Shown in pieces: positions 11,249-24,608 of a stretch of 64,000 nucleotides of DNA. Positions within the stretch are counted from its first letter, which is position 1, and each line of letters starts with the position of its first letter. The DNA comes from Aralia elata. Its lineage: Eukaryota; Streptophyta; Magnoliopsida; Apiales; Araliaceae. Under the pieces are notes generated by a model that ran no database searches, was not told the DNA's origin, and saw nothing but the letters and a program-made list of their open reading frames with translations. The position numbers and the translations under genes are program-made. Where the stretch lies: positions 1,550,001 through 1,614,000 of the forward strand of contig CM068382.1 of the NCBI GenBank assembly GCA_034770075.1, given 5' to 3'.

Positions 11249-13610
11249 ATGCGGACTCCATGTTGCCACTCATTTCTTGCATTTGTTCTCAAATTCCTTA
11301 ATTTCCTGCAGACTTTTATCGGAATTTCCTTAATTCTATACTCGGTGTATATGCTGAATCAATGGAATAAACACCCTCACTCGCCTCCAAATTCATCTCA
11401 GTCACCGTTAAATCCTGATGCCTTCTTACTGAATTTTGATGCTGCTAGGGTTTCTGATCATGTTAAACCATTGAACCTTGCTTCCGGTGTGGTATCCGGT
11501 ATTAAAGACGAGCTTAAACTCTATTCCCGCGAGCTTCCTGCTCCCTGGTACTTTTAAAATCTTCCCCCGCCCATTTTTATACTTCGTACTGCTAAATTGG
11601 ATTATGTGATGTGCTTTTGTGAATTTTGATGTTAAATTGGGTTTCATTTACAGCCTGCCCAACTCGTTTGGGGTTTTGATTTCAATTTTTTTTTTCTTTT
11701 TTCGAGAATGGTATTTAAGATGAATATTTACAATTTGTGGAGCAAAATTCAACTTTTTTAAAAAATCATTACAATGTCAAGATGCAGCACTTGTTCTGGT
11801 AGTAACAAATATTGCATTGGCAATATGAGTTAGCAATATCAATAATTGGTCTAATGTTCTTGTATCTTGGGTTTTTGGAAGTGAAAGTTTAATATTAATA
11901 GGACCAAGGGATTCGGAATGATAATGTGGTGATATTTATGGTGGCAGGTTCATATATGCATTTATGGGATTGGGGGTTGTTCTGTGTTGTATCACCTGCA
12001 TTGGTCACATTGCAGCTGAAGCAATTAATGGATGTTGCCTTTGTTTTGTATCCTCCCTTCTACCTTTTTCTTTTTTTTCTTTTTAGTTTTCTCGACTTAT
12101 GTTTGCTATGAAATTCATTTTGCCGTAATCTTTTAAGGAACAATTACTGTCAGTTTAATGTTTTAATAAAGGTTTAGGATTTCTACCCTTCAGTTAGGCA
12201 AGCTGTAAGATTAAGATAACTATTATACATCAGACCCTAAATTTGGAGAAATAATTAAGTATGCCATTTTTCAGCACTTCATATGTACAGGAATGGAACC
12301 CATAGTTTTTCAATTCGTGTTTTTATAATTCAATTTATGTCTTATATTATTCTCCTTAATTACACAAAAAATGGCAGTATACTATACTAGCTGCTATACT
12401 CATTCTACTAGAAGGGGCCTTGGTGGCATTTATTGCCATTGATCGTCAGTGGGAGAAGGTGCGTTTGACGCTTGTTATTCAAATAACTTTGATGCACGGG
12501 TCCTTCATTCTCCTTACTATATGCTCTATTTTCTTTTATAGGATCTTCCATTTGATCCGACGGGAGAACTTTATAGCCTCTGTAGCTTCATTGAAGCCAA
12601 TACTGATGTTTTTAAGTGGGTTGGCATCACTGTAGTTATAATTCAGGTATGCCCTTGTCCATATTGCTATTACCTTATACTTAATTTATCCTGCCATCAT
12701 TGTCTTTTTTAAAGGATTCAACTTGCTCATACAGAGAAATCAACTATCAATTATATAATTAAAGAGACAAACTTTCGGCCCTTTTCTTACTAAATTAGTG
12801 TCCTAACTAAATAAAAATATATTAAAGATTGGAATCTTAACATATCACAGTTTAATTGTACTAATATTAGCCATGATCATAGTGGATCCATACTCAGTTT
12901 GTGTCATAACTAAATTAAAATTTATTAAAGCTTGAATTCCAGGATTAGTATTCCAAGCAAATTCCTTGTTTAAATTGGCAATGCAATATGAAACCTAATA
13001 TATAATTCAATTACTTGCCTTAAAAAAATTCTAATACATAATATCCTCAGAGTCCTAACCAAATAATTCTACAATACAATCAATTGCTTACCTTAATAAT
13101 ATATAATTCATTACTTATCCTAGAGAATAATCTAATTATTCTATAATTATCTTCTCAGAATCCTAACTGAATATATACACACCACATACAATTGCTTATC
13201 TTAATAATTAACCGGAGAAACATCCACACATGCACCCCATACTTCGCATGACGTAGGTGCGCATAAAAAGAGAAAAAAGAACAAACAATTTAGCTTCATA
13301 AGTGTTGTTCTTTCAACTATGCATCTTAACTAGTTTCTATTTTATTCTACTCCTACTGTAAAATTTTGCCTAAATTGTCATCTAAAATACCATGTTTCGC
13401 CAATTAGTGCACACAAGTATAAACATTTTATCACCATCCGTCCATTCCTATGTTTGTTTTAGATAATCTTAATTATTATCTTCTTTGGGAAGAAGAGGGA
13501 TATCATGGAAGTTAAATTTGACTATATTGCTTTTATTATTTTTCCGGTAATATGTTTGCTCTTATTAATTTCAAGAAATTTGGTTGGTTAGATCTTGTGG
13601 GTTGTTTCCC

Positions 13611-13653
<43 letters not shown>

Positions 13654-16069
13654 TTATGTGGAGGCACATTGAGAGGTTATAGAGGTTTCAAACTTCAATG
13701 AGTGATTGATGGGGATTACAAGTCTAGGGTGATGAAGAATTTTCTTTTGTATATGTTATATGGGAATTTTTATTATGCTCCATTGGGTGGAAATTGATGT
13801 AATAAGATATTTTACCAAGTAATTGGGAAGTTAGGGCAATTTATAGAAATCAAGGAATATTAACATTTAGTTAGTATTTTAGCCTCTTACACATTTTATT
13901 ATTCTCTAAGTAGGATTAGGGTTTTGTTTTTCTACAAAATTGTAATGTAATCTCCACAATAACATTAGCTTATTGATTATTGTTACACTAAATACAAAGT
14001 TCCACTTACATCTTTTGTTTGCAGACGCAGGTAATCTCTAAGAGGTGACACCAAAAACCTTACTAGGTGGCCAATCTCCTTGCGGGGATAGGCATACTTT
14101 CAATTATAATGCATAAAAATTCTACTTAAAAATAAGTGTTTACTTCAAAGTAGTTTTATCTAATGAATAGAATAATATACTTACAAAATAAAATCTAATG
14201 CATAGAACTCACTAACCAATGTTGCTCATGCATTCTATCAAATATGGACTAGAAGAGTGGTGGTGACCAGCTACAAAGATAACATTATAATTATTATTTC
14301 ATTCCTAGAAAGTTTGCTTCGTGCTTGGCCATTCAAACTAAATACTTTTTCCATATTTTGTTAGCAGAGGCACCCAGAGCCAGCACCCTTTGAGTGTGCA
14401 CCAGCAAAACTACTTGCCCCAAAGTACTAATGCAGAATTTTAAACCTATTACATGTACCCACTAGAAGCACCCATCAAGAAGACCAATACCACTTGAGCT
14501 AACCCCTTGGGGTTTTAAACTTAATGTGTGAACCAAAGTTTTCACGCTTTGCTATTCAAACTTCACCAGAATTATGCCAAGTGTTGACCTCCAAGAGTCC
14601 TCTTACATCAATCCCAATTCCCAGCACACAGTAATTAAGCAAAATTCTTGAGACATTTGAAAATATATTCCTGAACAGTGGGGAATTCTAGTATGAAAGA
14701 AATACATGGAAGTTTTTGTCACAATACCTTCTAATTATTCACTTCATAAATATAGGATGATGTTTATTCACTTCATAAATATAGGATGATGTTTTGTCTT
14801 CCCTCCTTTGACTGGCCGATAATTGTATAGCATACGGCGTACCTACAAGCTACATAAATATCTATATATGTTAGAAGGAAACATGCATATTGGCTAGGTA
14901 TCAATTCTATACAATGCGTATACATATACGGATCACACTTTTATGTTTTATTATTGAGCGGATAAATATTTGTTCATTGGATCGATACCTATGTTCTAAT
15001 ATTCGTCGTCCTTGGTTTTTCTTTTTTCAGTCATTATCTCTTCTTCTTGCGCTGATCCTGCGATCCATGATTTCTACTCAGACAGTAGACAACGACATTG
15101 AGGGAGATTACGATGTTAGGGGAAGAACTAGGGAGCCTCTGCTGAATTCACAATTAAGCCAGCCATCTGGATCAATCAAGGGCGACTCTGATATCTGGAG
15201 CTCACGAATGAGAGAAAAGGTATCTCATTTACCTCATCAGAACAAATTTTCTGTGACTTGGTGAATATATTTGCTTTTACTGAAAGCAAATCCCAACTCT
15301 TGATGGTAAAAATGAAAATAGAGCAGCATCTTGTATGAGATTTAAGGGAAAAGAATTAATAAGTACTTATTAACTGATAGGTGGAGATCAGAGACTGATT
15401 ATACTATTTGTTCTAGTCCGTATTTCTTAGTTGTTTTACATGTGGCATGAATCATGTGAGCACTTGGGCCTTGCATGTCACTTCTGCACAAATGGATTCT
15501 TGAAGTAGAATTTTAGGGCAGATATGCTCTGTGCCGCAACGTTGAAATATTGGCTTGCAATATGTTCAAAATCAATTTTATTTGAGGAGAAACACAACTT
15601 CTGTTTCCTTTCTCCTTACCAAATGTCTTGATTATGCAAATTTCGGGATGTTGGTTTTGCATAGTGTTGCATTGACAATCAGGAGGCCTAGTATAGGTTT
15701 AACATAGAATCAACCTTCTGATGTCTCTGAAAAATTTAAAGACTCCTTGTTAGAGTTTGTCAGAGACCTGATTGGTTTTTGCTTGAGAACATGAAAATGC
15801 TTGTGGGGCTTTCATGGCTAGAAGTCATGTGATGGGCTTCTTTATCACTGCCTCTAGTTTTGTGTGCTTGTGTCAAGTATTTAGAATTCTTAGATAGAAA
15901 CATATTGCTCCTTGTGGGTCTTCATCTCAAATAGTCCATTACGATCATGCAAATCTATCTTTCTAATTGATTTAATATGTTTGTGCTGCAGTATGCGTTG
16001 CATGGTGGTGATCCTAAGTACAACTTACTAAATCAGAATGCATCTGTTGACATGAAATCTAAGCAGTGA
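11249..16069 (+). CDS. TET18: TOM2A-type tetraspanin (tetraspanin-18-like)
   Basis: A four-span membrane protein of the plant tetraspanin family, closest to the TOM2A homologues (tetraspanin-18 type), which organise tonoplast or plasma-membrane microdomains. Six exons: 11249-11547, 11948-12047, 12378-12458, 12542-12646, 15031-15219 and 15992-16069; all borders are GT-AG and the frame closes to 283 residues. It starts MRTPCCHSFLAFVLKF. Membrane segments lie at about residues 12-37, 101-123, 134-155 and 184-210. The stretch AAEAINGCCLCF after the second span, IAIDRQWEKDLPFDPTGEL in the large loop, and WVGI before the last span are hallmarks of this group. The C-terminal tail is long and hydrophilic with RTREPLL and WSSRMREKYAL motifs. 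Intron 4 is 2.4 kb. AATAAA-like AATAAAT lies at about 16338. It is divergent from CLASP and convergent with the TRM gene. The family call is firm; the exact paralogue number is less so. Confidence 0.92.
12647..15030 (+). other. Large intron 4 of the tetraspanin gene
   Basis: The 2.4-kb intron contains a (TA)n microsatellite at 13615-13651 and a 29-bp tandem duplication at 14736-14793 (unit includes ATTCACTTCATAAATATAGG). An open frame at 14890-15264 is only the intron end read into exon 5. No transposon with clear ends is visible. Confidence 0.6.
13615..13651. repeat. (TA)n microsatellite
   Basis: Uninterrupted TA dinucleotides in tetraspanin intron 4. Confidence 0.95.
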
Positions 16070-16932
16070 AATAAGAGCGAGTATCCCATGTCATGGACCA
16101 AAGCTGTCCAATGTACCTCCTGTATCATGCTTCATTGTTCGTTCTTTGTATCTACATTTGCTGAGGAAATAGCATGTACATAGGTTCCCACTTCCTGTTG
16201 GCTAAGTTGCTAGGTACTAAAAGGAAGCGTATTTCGTCTCTTCATACTTTGCCATTGCAAGGGTCTGGTCTTGATACTGATACAATGTCTAAACTTGTTG
16301 TATAAAAAGCTTGTGCTTTTTTCTGTGTTGTAATGTCAATAAATTGTTTTTGCGAAAAGACAGAATGAGAGAGAAGCTTTATTTTCTGTCCTTTCCGTTT
16401 ATTCATCTCTGCAAAATTTGAACTTTTGAGGATCTTTTTTTGCTCATAATTATTTTTCTGGGATTTCATTTTATTTCTGGTCCATACATTATGTGAAATT
16501 GGCTTTGTACATATTGAATTAAGAAAAGGGGAAACTTGCCAAAGTGCAATTACACGGATAGGTTTCTTAAATTCCTGTTCTACTGCAAAAGCTTGATGAT
16601 GGAACTTCTTGAGTTTGTAGTTTTATAACAAATATGACCATCGGAAGAATCTGGTGAAAGTATCCTCAATATTTGAGCAACGGTGATTGTCTAGTGATAG
16701 AAGCCTTTTTTTAGTAAAGGTTACATGTTCGTATTTTACCCCTCATCAGAAGTTAAAAGATTTCACAATTAATTAAGAGGCATTACATGAAGAAGGTAAG
16801 TTTGTCCTAGTTCCCTCTGAACCCTTTACCCGGTTTCTCATGTTGATTGGTTTTTCATGTTGCTTTAGGATAAATGCACCCGTAGAATGGAATTGAAAGA
16901 GAATTGGTTTTCAAAAATTAGAAAAAAATTTA

Positions 16933-17190
16933 CTCCCTCCGTTTCAAATTACATGATCATTATTGACTTTTGAAAGTTAAGTTGAGACATTTTTAAACTA
17001 AAAATTAAGATGATTTATTAAATATTATGAAATAATAAATCTTGCAATGAGTAATACTGGTTAGATAATTTAAAATATTTGTGTCAGTTTTGACTAAAAT
17101 CAAAGGAATCTGTGTCAATTTTAATGTTAAAAATATATTAAGTTGACTTCAAAAAATCAATAATGATCATGTAATTTGAAACGAAAGAAG
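16933..17190. mobile_element. Stowaway-type MITE (258 bp)
   Basis: Terminal inverted repeats begin CTCCCTCCGTTTCAAATTAC and end with the matching complement, about 45 bp long on each side with several mismatches, and TA dinucleotides flank both ends (16931-16932 and 17191-17192). The CTCCCTCCGT terminus and TA target are diagnostic of Stowaway (Tc1/mariner) MITEs. It lies downstream of the tetraspanin gene. No coding capacity. Confidence 0.85.
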
Positions 17191-17192
17191 TA

Positions 17193-18813
17193 TATAATAA
17201 TATAAACTATTGAATTATACGTTACATAATAAAGATGGCCACATGGGTAATTTTGCTACATTGGGTGGGAGTTGAGCGTGTAATTGGACAGTGTTTCAAA
17301 AACTTGAGTAATTTTCGCTTTTGTCCATCTGGGTGTGGTAGTGACTACTGAATACAAACAACAGAGACAAATTGTAATGATTTCAAATCCATGTGATTCT
17401 CTCTGGGATAGTCACTGTCTTGGAGCTGTTGTTCATTCAAATAAAAATGATTGTCCTTTTAATTACAGTTTCATGTTCACCCCGCAGAAATTTGCGGAGA
17501 AGCCAGCAGGTAGATAAGAGTAATCAAGTGAAGTAAATAGAAGAAATGGTGAAGGCAAAAGGCCAGTAGGGGCCAGTAGAAAAGGCATATTGAGTCACGA
17601 GATCTCTTGCTTCTACTTCAAATTATTCTATTAAAAAGTAAAATTCCAAATTGATTGATTATTTTATAATATACTTTTGTTTTTTACCCACAACAAATTT
17701 CCTTCCCCCTGATATTTGCTTTTGATATGAAGACACAATTTACTCTGTTTGGCAAGTGGGAATTATATTTTATTGCCCGAGCTCAGTTATGTATTGTGAA
17801 AATTTTCTGTTAGAAATACGATTTGTGACGTATATCAATATATGAGATTGAGTAAAATTATAAAATTAGTACACTGTATCAAAAATTCGTTGTTAAAATA
17901 TTATCAACTAAAGTCGCAAGATATATATCATTTATCTTATTTCCTTCTCGTTCGTGACTCTTGGGAGGAGTACGTCTCTTTGACCAAATTGTGTATCTTG
18001 TTAGTTCAATTATGCAACCATTTGTTTCCATCTCATTTTGAGGTGTAAAAAGTGAAAAAATTAACATAGTCAGGCTTTAAAAATAATGGCATGGGATGGG
18101 ATGGGATGGGATGATTTGATTTATGGATTTGGTCTTGGATGTATTTGAGAAGAAAATAGGAGTTTAGCAGTTTGAATTACCTATCCAAACAGTCCCAAAT
18201 TGGTACATAATTAAAGTAATGACTATATAAGGTTTGTAATTATGGTTAATAGGAAAAGATTTGGATCCTTTTCCTTTAGTTCAAAAATGTGATCTCCTTT
18301 ATATATTTGGAAAGGCTCCCATCAAAATAATGTAGGGTCCTACTTTCAATATGCGGTAGGCTCTCAACAAAGGAATGATCTTGATTGCATTAGAGATAAT
18401 GAAGACCCAAATCATGTAAGGGTCTCAAACCTATTTATTGAGAAAGAACATCCTAAAATTGAAAAATGAGAAAGAGAAGGGACTAAATGATAATTTACAT
18501 TTTTAAAAAAAAATATATATGAACCAAGCAAAGCATCATGGGCATATGTGGCATCTGCAGGCAATACATTGATGATGGCCAACAGTTTCTTTCTGGTATT
18601 TAGAGTTTGAAACAATAATGACAAGATAAGCATATATGGCCAAGTAAAAGAGACATCACTCAATTATTTTTTCTCCTTCAAAGGACAAGAAATGACAACC
18701 AATTCATTAGAGCATTTTTAGTGTATGGTCTAAATACTAACCTTTGTTTGGGAAGTTGGTAGGAATGTGTCACTTCATCACCAATTATTACCATCATTTT
18801 GAACCTAGTAAAG
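17193..18813. other. Intergenic, no gene seen
   Basis: AT-rich, with a short pentamer repeat (ATGGG)n near 18090-18113. Open frames are short and unlike known proteins. Confidence 0.5.
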
Positions 18814-19043
18814 GGAAAGTGCATTTGTTAGAAATAGACTACACAGATCCACAAGGGTCCTCAAAATTAAACTTCATGTACTAGTTTCCCTCTAAATCCT
18901 CCTGCATGTCCAAATTTAATTGTATCATGGAAAGTGCATTTGTTAGAAATAGACTACACAGATCCACAACGGTCCTCAAAATTAAACTTCATGTACTAGT
19001 TTCCCTCTAAATCCTCCTGCATGTCCAAATTTAATTGTATCAT
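18814..19043. repeat. 115-bp tandem duplication
   Basis: Copies 18814-18928 and 18929-19043 abut directly and differ at one base (AAGGGT against AACGGT near 18854/18969). The unit starts GGAAAGTGCATTTGTTAG and ends TTTAATTGTATCAT. The near identity implies a recent event. No coding potential. Confidence 0.95.
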
Positions 19044-19062
19044 TATCTTTACCATTCATTTT

Positions 19063-19342
19063 GGCCATGTTTGTTTGTACATGCGTAGGATTGAACTATT
19101 AGTCCGTTAATGTGGAACTATTAATCCCATAAAGTCATTTGATAACTTAAAATGGGAGGACTATTAATCCCACATTCATCATGAGATTATATTATCCTTC
19201 ATAAATAACCTTAGAAATGATATAAAAAAAAATAGTCCATAGGACTATTAATCTCCCATCATGGGATAAAATAGTCCAAAATAGTGTTAAATTAAGACAA
19301 ATAATCTAATCCCAAACGTATTTTTTACAAACAAACATACCC
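19063..19342. mobile_element. Tourist/PIF-Harbinger-like MITE (280 bp), tentative
   Basis: Ends read GGCCATGTTTGTTTGTA and TACAAACAAACATACCC, an imperfect terminal inverted repeat, with inner complementary blocks such as ACTATTAATCCCA and TAGGACTATTAATC. TTT flanks both sides, compatible with a 3-bp target duplication but not proof in AT-rich DNA. The class assignment is inference from the terminus. Confidence 0.55.
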
Positions 19343-19556
19343 TTTAGTATAAACACTTTAAACCATTTTTACCAAAATTGAAATGGGAGGTGCAAGTCCT
19401 ATAATCCATGATTGATCTACACCAGCCTCTTCCTTGATTGACTCATCTTAACAACCAAACTTGTTAAACAAAATACCTTTCCTTTCCCTCCTACCCATCG
19501 GACAAGAAACATTATATATATAAAATTTAAAAAATTTAAAAAAAAAAAAAGAAAAA

Positions 19557-19580
19557 AGAAGAAGAAGAAGAAGAAGAAAA
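19557..19580. repeat. (GAA)n microsatellite
   Basis: Short GAA trinucleotide run following a poly-A stretch. Confidence 0.9.
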
Positions 19581-20151
19581 GGAATACATGCTTTCAGTTC
19601 TTGGAAAGGAAAACACCTTAAATCAATTCCCTATGGCTATACTTAAAGTAGTGTAGAACTGTAGATAGCCGTGGGGAAGTACTTTTCTCACTTTACTATT
19701 GACTGGATTCACACTTTTATGATTGTATTGTCAAACATTGAATGCTTTCATCTAACACTTCATGTTACCCATTACCTGCCATTATGAAGGAGCGGACATT
19801 TCCTCCCTGCTTTCCACTCAGTTACCAACACACTGAAAAGTGAAGGCCGGAAAGAGTCCAGCCCCTCTTCTGTTTGTTCCAACAGATCATGACCAAAATT
19901 TACATAGATCACATAGTAGTAGGAATTAGAACAGAATCACCGACCTACAGAATACCAGATGAAAAAACTTGAGCAGATAACTGTAGACAAGATAAATATT
20001 CTAGTAATGTACTTCTAATTGGTAACCGGAAAATATAATGCAAACATACGTGTGAATTGGTAAATGTAATAAAGAGCCAGACCTTAATTAGTCCCCTCTT
20101 TATGATAAAGACAATGGCAGGATGCAGGGAAATGTATTTACATACAGAGCT

Positions 20152-20180
20152 GGAGGCAGGAGGCAGGAGGCAGGAAGCAG
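20152..20180. repeat. AGGCAGG heptamer repeat downstream of the TRM gene
   Basis: Three to four AGGCAGG units, probably in the 3' untranslated region or just past it for the minus-strand TRM gene, which stops at 20440. Confidence 0.75.
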
Positions 20181-20439
20181 AAAACAGATCTACAATATGT
20201 AGGTTTTCTTATGTACAAATGATATCTTTGGTGTCCAGTGTTGGATAAAAAGAACCAAAAATATTGCAACATGTACAAAAGATATCCATTTATAAGGAAA
20301 TACATTGCAGCAATTTGCATCGCTCAACAAATAGCTATGGTGGGCAGGAGGACCATCATGTTGAAAAACGTAATAATACACAATAATAGAGTTGTAACTT
20401 AAAAGAAGGAAATAATAAGTTAAAAGAAAAAAGCCTCAA

Positions 20440-23400
20440 TCACACTCCACCTGTGAATACTTCCACAGCCTCTTGCACAAGCTCTTCCAGCAACTTCCCT
20501 TCAATTTCCTTCCGAAAATTATCTATTTCCAATCTCAGATGCTCAACCCAACCTTTCCCTACTACCTCCTTCCTCACCACCCTCTCCACAACCAGGCTGT
20601 TGATGTCCCCACAATCACCCGAAACACATTTCACCTCACCAGAAAACCATTCCTTCATCTGGGCCCACACAAGGTCCACTGTTATGGATAATGCATGATC
20701 TTGAAGCCTATCATGAGGCACACCACATGGAATTGCTCTTTGGCAAGTATCTGACTCATACCCAGCTATATCCACCAACACTGCATTAACACAATCAAAC
20801 ACAAGCTTTTGGGTTGATCTTCTTTGCCTTCGCTTAGCCTCATGCAGCGTCTCCTTGTCATTCAGGTCTATGTATTTGTCTCTCAAGGACGGGTCCAATG
20901 GGCTCTCAAGGGAATGCCATCTGGCCAAAAATGTGTCAGACTGCACCTCACGGTCAAGGCCAGCTGCTGATAATAATGTCTGAACAAAGAAAAACCATTC
21001 CTGTCGTTCTTCCTCAGCTCCTGTGGGCACCACAGAGGATTTCAATGGATATGGAGTGGCCGTTTCTGTACAAGAATCATCCCATGAAAGAGTCCGAGCA
21101 ATGGATCCTATTGGTGGTGATTTGTCAATCAGGTTGGATTTTATAGAATGCACAGGTAGTTCTAACCCTGAACATGGCAAGAAAACAAATTAATCAAACA
21201 TGAAGTTGGAGCAGAAAGCACGAGCATCTTTCAGTACAGTTAACAAATATTTACCATTTCCATATGGCTTGAAATTGTTAGAGAACTCAGGTGCTCTATG
21301 GTCGTCCTCTTCGAATGGAGGTTCCAAAACTGAGATTGGACTTGGTTGCTCCTGGTTCTCATTAGGATTTCCATTTGCACAAGGCTTTATTACAGAAAAC
21401 CCAGCCTGCACAATGTAGAGAACCGTTAAATGATTGCCCAAGCTTCAAAACTTTAGACCTAATGGAGATGTCAAGGCCAAAACTACAATGTTAAGCAAAA
21501 AGCAAGAATATTCACAACAAATACCAAAAGTAACCTTGTATTACTAATTTCAATCATTATCAGTGTCCAACATTAACATGTTCCACACTACTTCAAACAC
21601 ACTCACAAGGGTTTTAGTTTGGAAAGCAACCGTGTCTGAGTGCCTAGTTGCACAATTCTTTCTCCCTGCTGGGTAAGTTTCTAGTTATATTCATCTTCTT
21701 CCTTGTTTTATCAAAGACAATCTCTTTGATAAAACAAGGAAAAAAGAGAAAGAGGGGGGGGGGATGAGAAAGAGAATAATGGGAAGAACCATGTAAAAAC
21801 ACAAGACTCATAGTTCACATATTGATCTGGATATATCATATTAACCACAAAACCAAAAGAACTTAAATCATGAAATGAATATAACCTATACATAAGAGCA
21901 AATGAACACTGTTAATCACACGATTGAGATACCTTGGTAGGAATTATGCCCTGTTTTGGTTCCATTCCAAATAATTCCAAAGAAGGTGCTGCTTTGTTCG
22001 ATGATCCATGCATATCAGGCAATACCCCCACTTCAAACCCTATGTCACCACCAAATTCAGATGGGTTGACATCAATTCCAGGATAATGGCTAGGCATTAC
22101 AGCAGATTCAATTTCATCTCTGGATTGACTTGACTTTTCTTTACTAGATTTTTTATTCCTCGAGAAAAATAAACTTGAAACTCTTCCTTTCAATGATAAT
22201 TTCGCGCTTCTTGCTTTTGTCACCTCTTTGGTAGTCTCTGTTTTCTCCATCTTGGGATCTGAAACATCTAAATCGAGCCTGGAACCATTAGCTGTAGACG
22301 ATACAGGAACAGATTTTGACCTCAAAAGATTCATAGGATAAGTAGTATCACATTTATCCTTACAATTTGAATCACTAGCTAAGCATGACGTGGATCCCCT
22401 AGATTCTTGTTTTATATTACTACCATCTTCTCCAGGTCTCACAGAATTCTTTATGTCAGAAATAGCAAGCATCTCACCCAAAGTACTAGAGCTTCTTCGC
22501 ATGTGTCTTTGTTCTTGACAACTGCTATTAGATGCCATCATGGCCCATCTTTCAGAGAGTCTCTTCTTCGCTTCTCGGCAAACTGATGACTCAGGAGAAT
22601 AAGATGCACGGCTGAAGGAGGAAAAAGAATAAGGGCTCCCAAGCCTATTAATGTAATCCCAAGAATGCCTAGAAGTTGGGGACATAACTTCTGAATCACT
22701 AAGATTCTCCACTGCGTATTCATTTTCTGATTTGTTAAATGAACTTTCATCACCATTATAGCCGTTGGAAAATACAGAAGAGAGCAGGGTTTCATCCCTT
22801 CTATGCCCACTCAGACTTTCATGCATCTGCTGTGTGATCTCCTTTGCCACTTCTCTTGATTCTTGTGCATCATCATCCACAGGCACTCCATAAGAATCTT
22901 CAACATCTAATGCCCTTGGTGATGAGGAAAATGGTGAAACAACAGCCTTAATGTCATGCGACTTCCCAGGGCTAGGTTTTAGTACCACAATTCGAGTTGC
23001 TTGAGTATGGCTATCCTCAACTTTACAGCTTGGAGGAGAAAATCTAGGATTGCTTTTGTCCCATCGCTTGACCTGACCGCACTGGGAAGTTTTGTTTATT
23101 TGTCCTGATTTAGTAAATTTGTTATCATCCAGCATCTTAGCAGGTCTAAGAACAGTGATACGCTTTGTCTCGGGAGGAGGAGGGATGGATTGCAAATCAT
23201 AGAGATGCTGGGAGAACATCGAATTCGGTTCTTGGAGAAATTTGAGGAATAAATCTTTGTTCGAACTTAGAACCTCTAAAGCATCTTGGAACTGTTTGGA
23301 CTGGCGGAGTTTTTCATCTGTAGCAAGACGTTTTAAATCAGTGAAATTCTGACGAATGAAAGCCATCTTTTTCTCATTTGAACTTCCATTGAATCTTTCT

Positions 23401-24608
23401 TTCTGAGATGATTTATCTCTAACATGGTTGTTATGTGACTGCCATATTTCATACACATCTTTGTAGTCATTCTGCTCTGGATATTGATGAATCTCATGTT
23501 GCTCTTGCATGTCCAGTAATCCATGTTCTTGCTGCCAATAACCCAAGGACATACCTGAATGGCTTCGAGAAGAACTTCTTGAATGACTTCTTTGTGAAGC
23601 TGAATCAGGCTGCTGCTGTGGGAGGGTGTCAAGTCCCATTAACTTGGCAACAACACTGGGTGGCTTTTGCTTAGAATCCACTTCTTTTGACATTTCTTGG
23701 GCTATGAGCGTCTTTATGGGTGTTCCATTTGATTTCCTATTTGATGAGGCTCTTCTTAACTCAGATATAATCTGTATGTCCCAACACCAACAGAACACAT
23801 GTCAAAATACAATTGAAAAAAAGGACACCTTAAGTATCAAAAGCAAATGCTGTAAAAGATTTGGTTGCCTCTGAAAATGTAAGTTATCAAATCTTATGCT
23901 TTACCAAATTTACCATCTAAATTATACATTCTTAAACATCTTGTACCTATTCTAAATTATTAAAAGCAGAGTTAAAGGATTATAAATGTAAATTTTCCTT
24001 GAATAGCTCGACTTTAATTGGGACTTATTTGTTTGTTTTATTTTCCTTGATGTACACATGGAGGATTGCATAAATATACTCAGTAGATTACCACTTTATC
24101 TTCTATCTGATCCCCGATCGGACTCATTCCTGACACATCTGAACGACTCCTTGACAACGGGGAACCTGTTCATAAATTACTACCTCATTAACAAGCACCC
24201 CAAATATAATTTTTCTAAAGCACGCACAATTGAGATTCTATAACAGAACATATTGCACAAATATAAAGAAACGGAATACAGAAGGTTATATAATTCAGTA
24301 TATCATTAAACATCTTAGAGTACTAATTTTTTTCAGAATAACATTGTAGAGGAAAAAATGTTTTGATTTCAAATTATGATGAGAGAGAGAGAAAGCCACA
24401 CACAAGCACACAGAGAGCTGAAAATTTAAGTATGAAGAAAGATTGTGTGGAATAATATAAAGGAATTACCATCACGATGAGGTTTATCCGTGAGCATTCT
24501 GTTTCCTGGCATGCCTGTACTCAGATCAAAAAGGTTAACCATTCTTCCCAAGCATCCTGGAAAAGGTTTCTCAAGATTATGAGTTCTGCCATTCTGAATC
24601 CCATTCAT
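20440..24608 (-). CDS. TRM-family (TON1-recruiting motif) protein with DUF4378
   Basis: TRM proteins bring TON1 and the PP2A complex to cortical microtubules and so influence cell shape and division-plane setting. Five coding exons: 24470-24608, 24092-24165, 21933-23771, 21255-21405 and 20440-21167; borders and phases agree, giving 976 residues. The start MNGIQNGRTHNLEKPFPGCL precedes GRMVNLFDL, the usual N-terminal motif. VAKLMGLD at about residues 112-119 is the family signature, FQDALEVLSSNKDLFLKFLQ at about 231-250 is a second conserved block, and REAKKRLSERWAMM a third. The last exon carries DUF4378 (EWFFFVQTLLSAAGLD to the C terminus VFTGGV). An acceptor at 24617-24618, eight bases before the ATG, implies an intron in the 5' leader. 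The middle is Ser-rich and probably disordered. The N terminus points to a TRM19/20/21-like group, but I would not fix the number. Convergent with the tetraspanin gene. Confidence 0.9.
21700..21740. repeat. 18-bp perfect inverted repeat in TRM intron
   Basis: Arms TCCTTGTTTTATCAAAGA (21700-21717) and its exact complement (21723-21740) flank a 5-nt spacer, inside the intron between TRM exons 3 and 4. It could form a short hairpin in the pre-mRNA. A G8 run follows at about 21756. Confidence 0.85.

Noticed and set aside
14890..15264. 124-codon open frame in the tetraspanin gene
   Set aside because: Its first third is intron 4; only from 15031 on is it the real exon 5.
20453..21146. Plus-strand open frames opposite the last TRM exon
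   Set aside because: They are antisense shadows of the conserved DUF4378 coding sequence.
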